Assembly (NCBI RefSeq): GCF_963169125.1
Contig: NC_084797.1
Coordinates: 97,489,868-97,553,867 of the forward strand
Direction of reading: 5' to 3'
DNA from: Humulus lupulus
Lineage: Eukaryota; Streptophyta; Magnoliopsida; Rosales; Cannabaceae
Length of the DNA stretch: 64,000 bases
Shown here: piece by piece, positions 1-11,600 of the stretch
Layout of the letters: each line of letters starts with the position of its first letter
Numbering within the stretch: the first letter of the stretch is position 1
Notes under the pieces: generated by a model
Told to the model about the DNA's origin: nothing
The model's input: only the letters and a program-made list of their open reading frames with translations
Database searches by the model: none
Position numbers and translations under genes: made by a program

Positions 1-825
1 ACTCAAGAACACTAAAACCAGCCATAAAAATTCAGAATTCAAACACTAAATCACGAATTAGAGCTTACCTTCTTTGATGAACCAACTCCCTTAATGATTT
101 CTGAGCTAAAACCCAAGCTTTCTAGCTTCTACTCAGTCCTTAAGATTCAAAACCCAAAAACCTCTTAGAACTCAATCAAAATCATATAATTTCAACAATA
201 AAAAGTGTGATTCAATCCTTACCTCAGTCCTGGGTGAATTCCTTTGCTAAAACTGAGCTAACCCCTCAAAACTCTAGCTCAAATTATAGAGTTCCAGCTG
301 GGTTTTCCCTTAATTTCCAATGGTTTCCTTTGAGAGAGAAAGAGAGAAGGAGAGTAGGGCGGTTCCTTGGTTTCCACTGAGTTTGAGTTTCTATTTAGTC
401 TATCCTTAGATAATTAAGTTAATCCCAAGGCTCGAGGTACCGAAAACGTCCTCGAGGGAAAAATTGTAAAATTCCCCAATATTCCCTCCTAGACTTCCTA
501 ACATCAAATATATCTCCAATTATTTATTTCCATAACCCGATAACCTAAATAACCAACCAATACTTAAAATACCCCTTGACTTACCCGAGGTCAAGTACTA
601 AGCCCCGTTGTGACTTTCTTGCTACCTAGCTCCCTAGGATCGCCTCAAGTCGCATGCTGCAAATTTACCCACATAATAATGTGGTTCTCACAATTAAGGC
701 ATATAATCACATTTATATTCATATAAACATACTTTAAATCAATAAATTCACACATAAACCAATTATGCCCTCCCAGCACACTAATCAAGGCCCTTAAGCC
801 ATATTAGTGATTTTGGGTCGTTACA
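1..825 (-). repeat. Tekay-1 3' LTR (partial, cut by window edge)
   Basis: This stretch repeats 17226-18051 almost base for base and ends in TTACA followed by a polypurine tract on the minus strand. In the element's sense the LTR starts TGTAACGACCC. Only the first 825 of about 2270 bases are in the window. The first half holds the A-rich and C-rich tracts seen in all Tekay LTRs here, and I see no gene in it. Confidence 0.95.
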
Positions 826-840
826 ACTATCCCCTCCTAC
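826..840 (-). other. Polypurine tract of Tekay-1
   Basis: The minus strand reads GTAGGAGGGGATAGT directly before the LTR start TGTAAC. This is the plus-strand DNA priming site expected next to a 3' LTR. Tekay-2 has a near-identical tract at 33195-33210. Confidence 0.9.
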
Positions 841-861
841 TGAGAATTTCATCCTTGAAAT

Positions 862-1593
862 TTACCTGAATAGCTCGGGATACTGATCCCGCATCGCTGT
901 CTCTAACTCCCAGGTCGCTTCCTCGACCTTGCTATTTCTCCATAACACTTTAACTAATGGAATTGTCTTATTCCATAGAACTTTGTCCTTCCGATTCAAA
1001 ATATGAACTAGTCGCTCTTCATAGGACAAATCTGTCAGTAACTCTAAGTCCTCGTACTTCAGCACATGTGTCGTATCTGAAACATACTTCCGCAACATGG
1101 AGACATGGAATACATCATGAACTCCTGACAACGACGGTGGAAAATTCAACCTGTAAGCTACCTGTCCAATCCTTTATAGAATCTCGAAAGTTCCAACAAA
1201 CCGAGGGCTCAGCTTGCCCTTTACTCCAAATATCCTCACCCCTCGTAGTGGTGAAACTCGCAGAAACACGTGATCCCCAACTTGGAACTCCACGTCTCTA
1301 CGCTTAGGATCAGCGTAGCTTTTCTGTCTACTCTGCAAAGCAATCATTCTGGCTCGAATCTTCTCAATAGCCTCATTTGTCTTCTGAACCATATCTGGCC
1401 CCAAATATTTTCTTTCACCCATCTCATCCCAATGAATGGGCGACCTACACTTCCTTCCATATAGCATTTCATAAGGAGCCACTCCAATCGTAGACTGATA
1501 ACTGTTGTTATACGAAAATTCAATCAACAAGAGATACTTACTCCAAGATCCCTCGAAATCAATCACACACGCCCTAAGCATGTCCTCCAACAC
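862..1593 (-). pseudogene. Tekay-1 integrase C-terminal part and chromodomain-like tail
   Basis: Two reading pieces, 1593-1174 and 1149-862, lie in one frame separated by a single stop region. The first carries the end of the integrase core and the GPY/F-type region (YGRKCRSPIHWDE, then FLRVSPLRGVRIFG). The second has the HDVFHVSMLRKY stretch followed by a chromodomain-like tail ending WELETAMRDQYPELF. Chromoviral tails of this type are thought to guide integration to particular chromatin; here that is family knowledge, not observed. The end lies about 20 bases before the polypurine tract, as expected for the end of pol. At about 1600 a frameshift separates it from the upstream integrase piece. 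Confidence 0.88.
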
Positions 1594-1709
1594 CTGTATC
1601 GTCCTCTCAGATTTCCATCAGTCTGAGGATGAAAAGTTGTGCTAAACTTCAACTGAGTCCCCATGGCTCTCTGCAGAGCTCCCCAAAACTGGGAGGTAAA
1701 GATAGGGTC

Positions 1710-2180
1710 TCAGTCAGTTACAATGGACTTGGGAATTCCATGGAGATGAACTATCTCCCTCACATAAAACTCTGCATACTGTTCCACTATGTAAGTTGAC
1801 TTCACTGGCAGAAAATGAGCTGACTTGGTGTATCTGTCCACTATTACCCACACCGAGTCATGAAGTCCTACCGTCCTGGGTAGACCTCCCACTAAATCCA
1901 TTGTGATGTCCTCCCACTTCCACTCCGGAATACCCAAAGGCTGAAGCAATCCCGCTGGTCGCTGATGCTCAGTCTTTACCTGTTGACATGTCAAACATCT
2001 GGCCACATACTCTACCACATCCTTCTTCATCCCAGCCCACCAATATAATGTCTGTAGATCCTGATACATCTTCGTGGTACCCAGATGAAGCAAGTATGGC
2101 ATAGTGTGAGACTCATCTAGTATCTCTCGTCTGATCCCTTCATCTGCCGGAACACAAATTCGTCCCTGATATCGAAGCAC
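1710..2180 (-). pseudogene. Tekay-1 integrase, zinc-binding and core part
   Basis: The minus-strand piece includes an HHCC-type zinc-binding segment (ESHTMPYLLHLGTTKMYQDL, then CLTCQQVK) and the first core acidic region (WKWEDITMDLVGGLPRT, then VWVIVDRYTKSAHFLPV). The reading stops at TGA right after IPKSIVTD, just past the second catalytic Asp, and the frame changes again near 1600. The enzyme would insert element DNA into the chromosome, but the split frame makes this copy dead. Confidence 0.88.
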
Positions 2181-2344
2181 ACCAGTCTCAGAAACAGAAT
2201 AGCCCTTAGCTCTAAGACATTCTGCCTAACTTCCTGTAACTGTGCATCTACCAACTGCCCCTCCTTGATCCGCTCTAGCAGGGTCGACTGCAAGGTAATA
2301 TTGGCTAACAAGCCCACCACCAGCTCTATCTTTGCCCTGGCCAT
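2117..2344 (-). pseudogene. Tekay-1 RNase H-integrase linker region
   Basis: A 75-residue piece (MARAKIELVVGLLANITLQS) continues in frame from the RNase H piece after in-frame stops. It corresponds to the linker between RNase H and the integrase zinc domain of Tekay pol. It overlaps the start of the integrase piece in another frame, so a frameshift lies near 2180-2245. It is part of the broken pol, not a separate gene. Confidence 0.7.
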
Positions 2345-2386
2345 CTCATCAGCTAACTCTCTCGAGATCTAGATGGAACTATACAA

Positions 2387-3055
2387 CTAACTTGGGACCC
2401 TCTGACTCAACGCATCTGCCACTACATTGGCTTTCCCAGGATGATAAAGAATATCACAATCATAATCTTTAACCAGCTCCAACCAACGCCTCTGCCTCAT
2501 GTTCAGATCCTTCTGGGTGAAGAAATACTTCAAACTCTTATGGTCAGTGTATATCTCACACTTCTCTCCATATAGGTAATGCCGCCAAACCTTCAGTGCG
2601 AATACCACTGCCGCCAGCTCCAAATCATGGGTAGGATACCGCTGCTCATATTCCTTCAGCTGCCGCGATGCATAAGCTATAACTTTCTCATTCTGCATCA
2701 ACACACAGCCTAAACCCATCCTCGATGCGTCACAGTATACTACAAACATTCCTTCATCCGAAGGAAGACTCAGTACATGTGCAGTAATAAGCTGTCGCTT
2801 CAACTCTTGGAAACTGTTCTCACACTTCTCTGACCAAACGAACTTCTGATTCTTTCTTGTCAACTCTATCATTGGTGAAGAAATCTTCGAAAATCCCTCT
2901 ACAAACCGTCTGTAATAACCTGCCAACCCAAGAAAACTCCGTACCTCTGAGGCGTTCCTTGGCCTCGGCCAATCTCTCACTGCTTCCACCTTGGTTGGAT
3001 CCACCTTAATCCCTTCTGCGCCAACCACATGCCCAAGAAAAGTCACCTCAGGCAA
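2387..3055 (-). pseudogene. Tekay-1 RT end and RNase H
   Basis: The 222-residue piece begins with the RT thumb/connection ([30 protein letters not shown]) and continues into RNase H with [15 protein letters not shown], the [16 protein letters not shown] helix and [11 protein letters not shown]. RNase H removes the RNA template during reverse transcription. The Asp residues of the RNase H core are visible. The piece is in the same frame as the RT upstream (3137-4231) and is cut from it by one in-frame TAG at 3137-3139. Confidence 0.9.
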
Positions 3056-3136
3056 CCAAAACTCACACTTTTTAAACTTGGCGTATAACTGATGCTCCCT
3101 TAACCTCTGTAAAACCTGTCGAAGATGTCGCTTGTG

Positions 3137-4231
3137 CTATGCCTCTGAACTGGAGTACACTAAGATATCGTCGATGAAGACAATAACAAACTGATCCAAT
3201 AAGTTCTTGAACAACATGTTCATCAGATCCATAAAAGCTGTCGGGGCGTTGGTCAAACCAAAAGACATGACCAAGAACTCATAATCCTCGTACCGTGTTC
3301 GGAAGGCCGTCTTCGGTATGTCCTCATCTTTGATCCTCAGCTGGTGATAACTAGATCGGAGATCAATCTTTGAGAACACTGTCTTTCCCTGTAGCTGATC
3401 GAACAAGTCATCAATCCTTGGTAGAGGGTACTTATTCTTAATGGTCAACTTGTTAAATTCCCTATAGTCTATGCACATTCTTAGAGTCCCATCTTTCTTC
3501 TTAACAAACAACACTGGAGCGCCCCATGGAGAGTAACTAGGCTTGATGAATCCCAAATCCAGAAGTTCCTGAAACTGTATCTTCAATTCCTTCAACTCTG
3601 CTGGTGCCATTCTATATGGTGCCCTTGATACTGGTTCCGTCCCCAGTGCTAACTCAATAACAAATTGGATCTCCCTGCGCGGCAGCAACCCTGGTAACTC
3701 CTCAGGAAATATGTCTAAAAACTCACGAACTACCCTGGTCTCACCCGGCCCCGCTGGCAAAACCCTGGTAGTGTCCACCACACTAGCCAGAAAACCTATA
3801 CATACACCCTGTAACAAGTCTCTGGCTCTCAATGTTGAAATCATGGGTATGCGGGGTCCACACACCGCACCCACGAAGACAAAAGGATCCTCGCCCTCAG
3901 GCTCAAAAGTCACCATCTTCTTCTCGAAATCAATAGTAGCCCCATACCTGACCAGCCAATCCATCCCCAGGATCATGTCAAATTCCTCCATGTCTAACTC
4001 AATCAGATCCACTGAAAGCTCCCTACTATCAACCATCACTAGCAGTGCCCTAATCCATCTCCTAGAAAGTACCAGTTCCCCAGTAGGCAATAGAGTCCCA
4101 AACCCCGCAGTCCGATACTCACTAGGTCTACACAGTCTATTAATCACTTTACTAGAAACAAAGGAATGTGTAGCACTAGAATTAATCAATACAGAAAAAG
4201 GAGAGCCAGCGCTAGAAAGCAGACCTGTCAC
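3137..4231 (-). pseudogene. Tekay-1 protease and reverse transcriptase
   Basis: The 364-residue piece starts in the aspartic protease and runs into RT. The RT fingers and palm are clear ([39 protein letters not shown] segment) and the catalytic motif FIDD is at 3167-3178. The protease motif is damaged: the expected Asp-Ser-Gly triplet reads Asn-Ser-Ser at 4175-4183. Both changes are G to A in the coding sense, which fits decay of methylated cytosines on the other strand. Translation also stops at TAG 3137-3139 before the thumb. A TAG near 4258 separates it from the gag zinc knuckle. Confidence 0.92.
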
Positions 4232-4438
4232 TACCGAGGGACTAGCCTTGGCCTTTGCCTACGTCAAGGTGAACACCCGAGATGGAGTTAAGCTGTCCAC
4301 CTTTCCTGCTTCCCCTTTCTTCACTGTTGGGCAGTCCTTCTTGAGATGCCCTACCGTTCCACACACACAGCAAGCCTTGGCCCGACATTCGCCTTGATGG
4401 CGTCTTCTACATCTCAGGCACTCTGGATAGGTCCTTCA
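4232..4438 (-). pseudogene. Tekay-1 gag, zinc-knuckle end (left of Copia-A)
   Basis: Minus-strand translation gives paired Cys/His motifs, including CCVCGTVGHLKKDC, the CCHC zinc knuckle by which Gag binds genomic RNA. It is followed by a Lys-rich linker and an in-frame TAG before the protease. The other part of gag is 10 kb away at 14352-15308, separated by Copia-A. The insertion falls between the Gly/Arg-rich linker and the zinc knuckle. Confidence 0.85.
4434..4438. repeat. Target-site duplication CTTCA of Copia-A (left copy)
   Basis: CTTCA directly before the TG of the left LTR is repeated exactly after the CA of the right LTR at 14347-14351. Five bases is the usual Copia staggered cut. 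This fixes both ends of Copia-A. Confidence 0.97.
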
Positions 4439-6698
4439 TGTTGGAAATGTGCCCTGAAAGCATATGTAGTAGACATTGTTTTTTGAAATAAATAAATAAA
4501 TTGAATTTGTTATGCATATATTTTATGGACTATATTATTCTATGATAATATTATGTAAATATCAGGAAAATTCCTAAGTTCATGTATGTAATCTCAAACA
4601 CGTATTAGTACGAGAGGATTGTGTTTGAGATAAATGAACTTGAATAGTTCGCAGTAAAATAAAGTTATGGAATCTTTAGATTAATTACTGCAAGTACGGT
4701 CCACTAGTATTATGAATACATGTGATCTAGATCCGGATCACTAGTGTGGTAGGACACTTTAGTGGATGTGCTTTATATATTAGAGAATATATAGAACTGG
4801 ACCAGATATGTTTATTAATACTTAGTTAAATATCGTTTCGAAGTATTAATTAAATATATCAACTGATGATCATATACAAATAGATCTTAATCCTGAGGTT
4901 ACTATGAACTCCTATTTATATTATATGAGTTTTTTGATTCACTTGTTAGGGTCTGTCAGAATGATCAGGCTAAATTTTTTTGTTTTGGGAACTCATTAAT
5001 ATAGATGGCTGGGGACATAGTATACAGATATGGAATCTATACCTTCTTGCAAGAGATTGAATGATGGTTCTCTTAAGGGTTGACTTTTGGGACTGAAAGG
5101 TTATTGAGCTCAAATTCATAATTTAGTTATGAATTAACCTTCACTAGTAGAGTCAATGGTACTTAAGGAAACAAGACATAATTAAAAGGGTAAAACGGTA
5201 ATTTTATTCCCGATTAATTATGAACCATTATTAGAGGGTCAAGTTGTATGCAATGATTAAATCAATGGACGCTTTATGATTATAAAGTACTCAGTAAATG
5301 AAATGTCTATAATTATAAGAGTTCAGTCTCATATTTATAGTGGAATAATCATGAGATTAATAAATTAAGATTATTTAATTAAAGAGTTTAATTAATAATC
5401 TCAAATTTATTGGAACTTGGAATTATAGGTCCAAAGGTCCCCATAGCGGCTCTATCAACACTGTTCAAGGTAAGAGTTGATATGAAGGGAAAATAGTTTA
5501 AAGACATATTTAAGAAGAAATTTGTTCTTCAGGCCAAATATGCAATTATATGATAATAGTGATTAATTAATTAATTACAAATTAGTTGTAGTTAACAAAA
5601 TTAATTAATATTTAATTATTGTATAATTTTCGAAATTATACTAAATAATTAAATTAATTTTCGAAATTTAATTAAATAATTAATTAATTGTAATTTTTGA
5701 AATTATGATTAATTAAATATTTATTTTCGAAAATTTTGGGTTTAATTAATTAGTAGAATTAATTAAATATCTTTATTTGAGTGGGAGAAAATAATTTGAT
5801 AAGTTCAAATTGGATTTGAATTTAAAAGATTGATATTTATTCAAATAATTAATTATATTTGATAATTAATTAAAAAGATAGTTAATTTGAATTCAAATTT
5901 GAATTAGCTATCAGGTTGTTAGATCTTATCTGACAAAGAAATTTGAATAAATAATTAAATAAAATTTGAAAAACCAATATCCCTAGAAATTAGGAAGCTA
6001 CACGTTCACACACAGTCCAGGACTGTGTGTGGCGTGTAAGGGCTGGCATTTTCAGGGATGGGATTTTCAATTTTATTTGTTTAATTAATTAATTAATGGA
6101 TAATTCAAAAATTGGTTTTTTGGATTTTTTCATTAATGGAATAATTAATTAATTAAAAATTAAATTGTAAAATTGTTACAGATTTAATTTTTAAATTTTG
6201 AATTTTTTCTGTTAAGTATGACTGATCAGAAAATTATTCAGATAAGAAAAAGAAAAAAGAGAGTGAGACTACTTTGACAAAATTCACTCTGTGAAAATAG
6301 AACGATAGTTTTCTCTCCCTGAAAATAAAGAACCCATTCTCAGGCCTATTATCTTGATCTCATGTGTTGAGTACATAAAGTAGAATCACAAATAAACTAT
6401 CCTTCATTCTCTAAGTGCCCACACATTTCTTGAGGTGTAGAGAACGCTTTGGAAGATCTTGGTGTGAGTACGTGGAGCAGCTTGGATAGGAAGATCGTTC
6501 TAAATACGAAAAGATAGCAAGGACACTTGATAGGCTTCAAGAGGTATGATTTCTATCACTATCTTGCTTATGATTAATGTATGTATATTAATGGATCCGC
6601 ATATTTAAAGGTAGTTTAAATATGTTACAAAAATTTTGTTGTACACTGGGCCAACCATACCACCTTTCTGCTGCGTATTAGGAAACTCGTTCCTAACA
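4439..6698 (+). repeat. Copia-A 5' LTR
   Basis: It begins TGTTGGAAATGTGCCCTG and ends CCTAACA, with a near-identical copy at 12087-14346. It contains very AT-rich TTAATTAATT tracts (about 5560-5880 and 6075-6200) and a strong hairpin at 6000-6037. A TATATATT stretch near 4770 could belong to the promoter, but I cannot place the transcription start. Confidence 0.96.
6000..6037 (+). other. Near-perfect hairpin in Copia-A LTR
   Basis: ACACG, two bases, then CACACACAGTCC, a single central A, and the exact complementary arm, followed by G and CGTGT. The inner stem is 12 perfect pairs and the outer stem adds 5. The right LTR copy (13648-13685) keeps it with one G-U pair. Copia-B's LTR has a related but different palindrome at about 56811-56840. 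Confidence 0.85.
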
Positions 6699-6700
6699 AT

Positions 6701-6712
6701 TGGTACCAGAGC
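6701..6712 (+). other. Primer-binding site of Copia-A
   Basis: TGGTACCAGAGC follows the LTR after two bases. It differs by one base from the TGGTATCAGAGC that pairs with the initiator-Met tRNA 3' end. It is the expected minus-strand DNA priming site. Confidence 0.88.
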
Positions 6713-8676
6713 GGTCATTAATCTCTGCATACATTAATTACTGTGTGGGCATAATATGCATTCTTATGTTATTGTAATATATGTGAATGGATGAATGTAT
6801 GTATGATGATAGTTGATTCTTAAGGGTCGTTAATTATATGGTGTTTTGGGTTTAGGAATTGTTCTTAAAATTCTAGATGAAAAATGTAAGCCATTTTGGG
6901 GCATAGGAATTTTTGTAATTTTAATTTTCTGTGTTAAAATTATTTGAAAAATTCTGTAAGGCCTGAGCCCCGGGTTCCGAGCCCTGAAGCCCGAGCCTCA
7001 CCCAGCCCCAGCCTGCGTGCCTAGCCGCTGCTGCATGTTGCCAGCCCAGGCGTCCAGCAGCCATGCGGCCCTGCCCAGGCCGTGCGTCCCTGCCCAGGCG
7101 CCCCTGCGCCATGACCAACGCGCACCTCCCAGCAGCCTCGCCCAGGCGCCCCACGCCCCTGTGCGGCCCCTGCGCACCTGCCCAGTAGCCTCGCCCAGCC
7201 CGTGCCCGCGCCTCTGCCCAGCCTGTGCACTCTAGCCACACGCCGCATGCACCCATGCCGAGCCACCATGTGCAGCCGCCCCTAGGGTTTTCTAAACCCT
7301 AGGGCTTGCATCCAAAAATTGTCCATTTAAATTATGGGCTTAATTTAGTTAACCCATAATTAAAAATTGTTTTATTTTGAATTAATTGTATGAGCCCAAA
7401 TTCAAATCTGGGCCTAATAACTTATTGGGCATCAAACCCAAGTTAATTATTCTTAAAATTTGTTTAAGATAATTAAAAGTTATTTTAATTCAAAATTAAA
7501 TGGATAAGTGGCTTAATGGATCAAAACTACGTGTGAAGGCCCTGAGTAATAGATAGAGATCTATTTAGGTCTTATTTAGTTTCTTACATTTTTGTGTATA
7601 TTTTTGCAAGTGTTGTAATTTTTCTAGAAATACCCAAGACACCCGGCCCGCATTTATTTATTTATTTAGCTAGTATTTATTTATTTAAATGTTTGAATGT
7701 GATTAAATTGTTTAATACTTTATCATGCATTTTTTGACATGCCATACATATAACCCACACAATATTTAAAATTGTGCATGCATCTCATATGAGTAGAAAC
7801 ATGCCTTAGGATTGTCCTATGTGATTATATGATGGTCCATATAATAATAAATCTAGTTTTTGACTAGTTCAAGAGCGGAAACAGATTTTAAAAGTGGTTT
7901 AATTTCTAGTATTTAATAAAATTGTTTTATTAAATTATAAATGATATTCTTAGTAATTATAGCAAAATAAAATTGAACTAATTAGGGCATAGTTCTATAA
8001 TTTTAATTTTGCTTAATTTGATTAGTAATTATTAGAATATCATTTGGTAAAAATAGATCACTTTATTTTTACAACCAATTAAAAAGCATAGGATGTTTTG
8101 AGAAAACACATGTTCTAAAATAGTGAGTGGGAGAGGGAGTTATGACAATAAGTCCCATGGTCTCCATTATTAGTTAGCACCGAGATAACATGGAGAGGGC
8201 CTCGCGGCACCATTGCTTGTGTCCCCCTAAGGAAGGCTTCCGACTGTGTTATTCTCAAGGCAAACTTCTTTTTCAAGAATAAGATTTAATGATGTATTTC
8301 AAGTTTGACTGACCCAAGGCACACTCTTGAGTTAAGTCATTGATCTAAAAAAATGGGTTACACTCACAAGGTACATTAGGCTTTCGAGCGGACTAGTGTA
8401 TTCTTGACCAAACAAGCGGTTGTTTATAAGTCAAAAGAGAAATATTGATTTAAGTTTTAACTTATAAATTTGAGAGCTTGTCTCAAAATTAATTTGGAAT
8501 TAGTCTGACCTACCTAAGGCTGGTCCATTAATGTTCAAATTAATTAATCGTGGAATAAGTAATTATTTTTTATGTGTTTTTTGTTGCATTCATGCATCAC
8601 GTTTACTATTCCGAAAATAACTGATATTTATTATATGCATAGATTCATTTTGTTTATTTATTTATTTTCAGCAATT
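6713..8676 (+). other. Copia-A leader with no recognisable gene
   Basis: About 1.96 kb separates the primer site from the first gag codon. No conserved protein is visible. It contains one very GC-rich block (6958-7283) and is otherwise AT-rich. A long leader is common in plant Copia elements with large LTRs; packaging signals would be expected here, but none can be identified by eye. Confidence 0.7.
6958..7283. other. GC-rich, CCCAGGCG-repetitive block in Copia-A leader
   Basis: About 325 bases are very rich in G and C, against AT-rich flanks. Repeated words include GCCCAGGCG and CTCGCCCAG, spaced irregularly. Three overlapping open frames occur here, but that is expected of GC-rich DNA and none resembles a known protein. 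The block ends at CCCTAGGGTTTTCTAAACCCTAGG, an AT/GC palindrome-like stretch. Origin is unknown: captured host sequence or in-element repeat expansion are both possible. Confidence 0.75.
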
Positions 8677-11600
8677 ATGTCTAGCTCAAATCCTATATCT
8701 TCTTTACTTGCTAATGAAAAGTTGACTGGTGAAAACTACTTGAAATGGAAATCAAACTTGAACATTGCATTAATATGTGAGAAGTCTAAAAAGTCATCCA
8801 AAAGCAAAGAGAACAAGAACACTAAAACCTCCAAAAGGAAGACCCCAAAAGGGACTTGCTTTAATTGTGGAGAAAATGGTCACTGGATAAGAAACTGTTC
8901 AAAGTATCTCGCTGACCTTAAAGAGAATAATACAAGCAAATTTGATTTACTTGTGTTAGAAGCTTGTTTAGTGGAAGATAATTCCTCAACCTGGATAGTA
9001 GATTCAGGAGCCACTAACCATGTCTGCTTTTCTCTTTCGATTCTTAGTTCAACGAGGAAGCTTGCTGATGGAGAGGTGACTATGAGGGTAGGCAGTGGAC
9101 AGATTATCTCTGCAGCAGCAGTTGGAACAGCCCGTTTGGAATTTGATAATAATAAATTTCTTGTTTTAGAAAATGTTTATTATATTCCTGGATTTTCTAG
9201 AAACTTAATTTTCGTTTCTATGTTGGATGATCAAAATTTTAAAATATCTTTTAATAATAATTCGATTGTTATTTCAAGATATGGTTTTAAGATATGTTCT
9301 GCAAAATCTATCGATGGGCTTTATAAACTGCAAGCTAAAGAGAAATCTGTAAATAATTCTGAATTATTTAAAACAACCAATCCTAGATCTATTAAACGCC
9401 AAAAGACTGATTCCGATAGTGATACATATCTATGGCACTTGAGATTGGGCCATATTGGTCTAGACAGAATAAATAGGCTTGTAAAGAATGGTCCTTTATG
9501 AGAACTATCTATTGGATCTCTCCCGGTTTGTGAATCCTGTCTAGAAGGCAAAATGACCAAGAGACCTTTCTCTGCCAAAGGTTCAAGAGCCACAGAACCA
9601 CTTCAGCTAGTACATACGGATGTTTGCGGTCCACTCAATGTACAAGCAAGAGGAGGTTATGAATACTTCGTCACCTTTATTGACGATTATTCAAGATATG
9701 GTTACCTATATTTAATGCAAAGAAAATCTGAAACTTTTGGAAAGTTTAAAGAATTTCAAGCAGAAGCTGAAAAGCAATTAGGTAAGTCACTAAAAGCTCT
9801 TCGATCTGATCGAGGAGGAGAGTACTTGGATTTTGAATTCAAGGACCATCTGTGTGAGCATGAAATTCAATCCCAACTCACAACACCTGGAACGCCACAA
9901 CAAAATGGTGTCTCGGAAAGACGGAACAGAACGTTATTAGATATGGTTAGATCAATGATGAGTTTCTCATCATTACCACTGTCATTCTGGGGCTATGCAA
10001 TTCAATGTGCACTATACATATTAAATGTTGTTCCATCTAAGTCTGTCCAAAAGACACCCATAGAATTATGGAATGGTTGTAAACCTAGTTTACACCATTT
10101 TCGAATTTGGGGGTATCCTGCACATGTGCTTAAAGGAAAGACCGGGAAGTTGGAATCACGCTCTGAAGTGTGCATGTTTGTAGGTTATTCCAAAGAGACC
10201 AGAGGTGGAATTTTCTATAGTCCAAAAGAAAACAAAACATTTGTATCGACAAATGCAACTTTTCTTGAATATGACTACGTAAATAACCACAAACCTCGCA
10301 GTAAAGTTGTTCTGGAGGAGATGGTCTCAAATGAAGTTGCAAAGTCACCAGCAACAACCAATGAAAAACGGCAAGAGGAAACTACTAATTCTAGTCAGAA
10401 TAGTAGTGAACCTCGTCGTAGTGGGAGGGTTAGCAAGCAACCCACACGCTATGAACACGAAGTTCAAATGCTTGTGTCTGACACAAACAAAGACGATTCA
10501 TTGACATTTAGAGATGCAATGAATGATTCTGACAAGGACAAATGGCAAGAAGCCATGAACCAAGAAATGGAATCGATGTATTCCAATTCTGTCTGGGTTC
10601 TTGAAGATCCACCTGAGAATATCAAACCCATTGGTTGCAAGTGGATATTCAAGAAGAAAAGAGGAGCGGATGGGAAAGTAGAGACTTTCAAAGCAAGGCT
10701 TGTAGCCAAAGGTTACACACAGAAAGAAGGGGTTGACTATGAAGAAACCTTTTCTCCTGTAGCCATGCTAAAATCCATTCGTATACTCTTATCCATAGCT
10801 GCGTGCATGGATTATGAGATTTGGCAAATGGATGTCAAAACATCTTTTTTGAATGGCTACCTTGACAAAACCATTTACATGTCTCAACCAGAAGGGTTCG
10901 AGTTAAAAGGTCAAGAGCAAAAGGTTTGCAAGCTTCTTAGATCCATTTATGGACTCAAACAAGCTTCTAGATCTTGGAATCTTAGATTTGATGACACAAT
11001 TAAAACGTTTGGTTTTGAACAAAACGTTGACGAACCTTGTGTCTATAAACAAATCAAAGATGGTGTAGTAGTATTCCTCGTTCTTTATGTTGATGATATA
11101 TTACTGATTGGAAATGACGTAACAACATTATCAAAAGTAAAGAACTGGTTAGCTGAACAATTCCAAATGAAAGATTTGGGAGAAGCAAAGTATGTTCTGG
11201 GCATTAAGATTCTTAGAGATAGACAGAACAAAACTTTGGCATTGTCTCAAGCAACTTATATTGATAAGGTGCTAAAACGCTTTAATATGCAAAACTCCAA
11301 AAAGGGTGATATGCCAACCCATTCTGGAGTATTCCTTTCCAAAGAGCAGTGTCCCAAAACACCTCAGGAAGAGGAATACATGAGACAATATCCCTATGCC
11401 TCAGCAGTAGGCAGTCTAATGTACGCCATGTTGTGTACAAGACCTGACATTTGTTATGCAGTAGGGATAGTCAGCCGTTATCAATCCAATCCTGGATTGA
11501 GTCATTGGACAGCAGTAAAGAATATTCTCAACTATCTTAGAAATACTAGAGATTATATGCTTGTTTATTCAGGTGGAGACTTGAACCCCACTGGTTACAC

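Noticed and set aside
957..1307. Plus-strand open frame opposite the Tekay-1 integrase tail
   Set aside because: It is the complement of a clear coding piece (862-1593 minus) and has no similarity to known proteins; an antisense shadow.
3711..4397. Plus-strand 228-codon open frame
   Set aside because: It runs antisense to Tekay-1 protease-RT, whose motifs are unmistakable on the other strand.
6921..7269. Overlapping Ala/Gly/Arg-rich open frames on both strands
   Set aside because: Stop codons are rare in very GC-rich DNA; three frames are open at once and none looks like a protein family.
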